64,000 nt of DNA from a virus: positions 1 through 64,000 of the IMG/VR virus record IMGVR_UViG_3300028909_000017; one strand, given 5' to 3'. Below are positions 63,664-64,000 of the stretch, in pieces; the first letter of the stretch is position 1, and each line of letters begins with the position of its first letter. The notes beneath the pieces were generated by a model. The model saw only the letters and a list, made by a program, of their open reading frames with translations. It had not been told where the DNA came from and ran no database searches. Position numbers and translations under genes: made by a program.

Positions 63664-64000
63664 CTACATCCTAACTAGAATGGCAGTTGCGTTATCATCT
63701 TTGGGAGTATTTTGAATAATTATATCGGCGGTTGTATCAGGATTATCAATTAGTTCAATCATATTATGAATTAATAAATCAGAATCGATATGTCCTGCAT
63801 CAAAAATTCCATCTGAGCCACACAAAATCCAACTATTTTCATTAATTGGGATTTGAAAAACTTCAGGATTACGATTTAAAATTGAATTAAAATCGGCATC
63901 ACCCAATGCTCGACTCATTTGCAATCCGCCATACCACGGTTTACGAGAATCACCAAGATATCCTTGCATAATAAATCCAGGATATTTTGTTACTGCTTTT
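63664..64000 (-). CDS. PP2C-type protein phosphatase (C-terminal part, cut by window edge)
   Basis: At least 111 residues; the frame stays open upstream to the window edge, so the start is outside. Motifs: GGLQMSRALGDADF (the SRxxGD motif), ILCGSDGIFDAG (DGxxD) and KDDNATAILVRM (DNxT), which give the metal-binding Asp residues of PP2C (PPM) phosphatases. It removes phosphate from Ser/Thr. A phage PP2C next to a phosphoribosyltransferase is unusual. Confidence 0.8.
   Translation of the reverse strand, partial: KAVTKYPGFIMQGYLGDSRKPWYGGLQMSRALGDADFNSILNRNPEVFQIPINENSWILCGSDGIFDAGHIDSDLLIHNMIELIDNPDTTADIIIQNTPKDDNATAILVRM

Overview
The window is AT-rich, gene-dense DNA from a large T4-related bacteriophage. 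The T4-type genes that show this are a gp44-like clamp loader, a gp31/GroES-like co-chaperonin, DexA-like exonuclease, Pnkp/PseT, an Rnl1-type RNA ligase, PhoH, dUTPase, ThyX and Hsp20, with T4-like late promoters (TATAAATA / GATAAATAC). Host-derived housekeeping genes point to a jumbo-class genome: IF-1, a probable RNA polymerase omega subunit, CCA-adding enzyme, ClpX, ClpS and a GroES-like protein. No tRNA gene was recognised. Early promoters match the bacterial sigma-70 consensus closely. The host cannot be named from the sequence; a GC-rich tail-fibre block with bacterial-type signal peptides gives at most a weak hint.

Layout. 1-12.6 kb: conserved T4-like block, mostly minus strand (small conserved proteins, PhoH, a JAMM protease, clamp loader, co-chaperonin, a DnaE-palm-like protein, dUTPase), then three fibre or virion proteins. 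12.6-19.6 kb: two clusters of very small paralogous genes (about 65 aa, start motif like DKEFVLSIYP) around a conserved 395-aa protein and an AAA+ ATPase; IF-1 sits inside the first cluster. 19.6-32.1 kb: a metallophosphoesterase, a TnpB transposon, and a battery of seven paralogues that look like ADP-ribosyltransferases. Many of these, plus a P-loop kinase and a nucleotidyltransferase, begin with the same short leader, M-[RK]-[IL]-x-E-[IL], often just after a late promoter. 32.2-45.9 kb: minus-strand early region of short genes, each small group headed by a near-perfect sigma-70 promoter, with QueD, exonuclease, CCA enzyme, phosphoesterase, omega and ThyX. 46-51.7 kb: plus-strand fibre, esterase and lipoprotein genes, including an abrupt GC-rich insert. 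51.8-64 kb: RNA repair (Rnl1, Rnl5-like, Pnkp), HNH nuclease, a repeat protein, ClpS, Hsp20, ClpX, a phosphoribosyltransferase and a PP2C phosphatase.

How it may fit together. Early genes are probably read by host polymerase from TTGACA-17-TATAAT promoters; four of these carry the same upstream element at the same 23-bp distance. Late genes use T4-like late boxes. The leader-bearing transferases, kinase and nucleotidyltransferase could be packaged in the head and injected, as T4 Alt is. ClpX, ClpS, the JAMM protease, IF-1 and omega would steer host proteolysis, translation and transcription. Several accessory genes carry single-base indels, many at homopolymers; these are either real decay or phase variation, or sequencing error.
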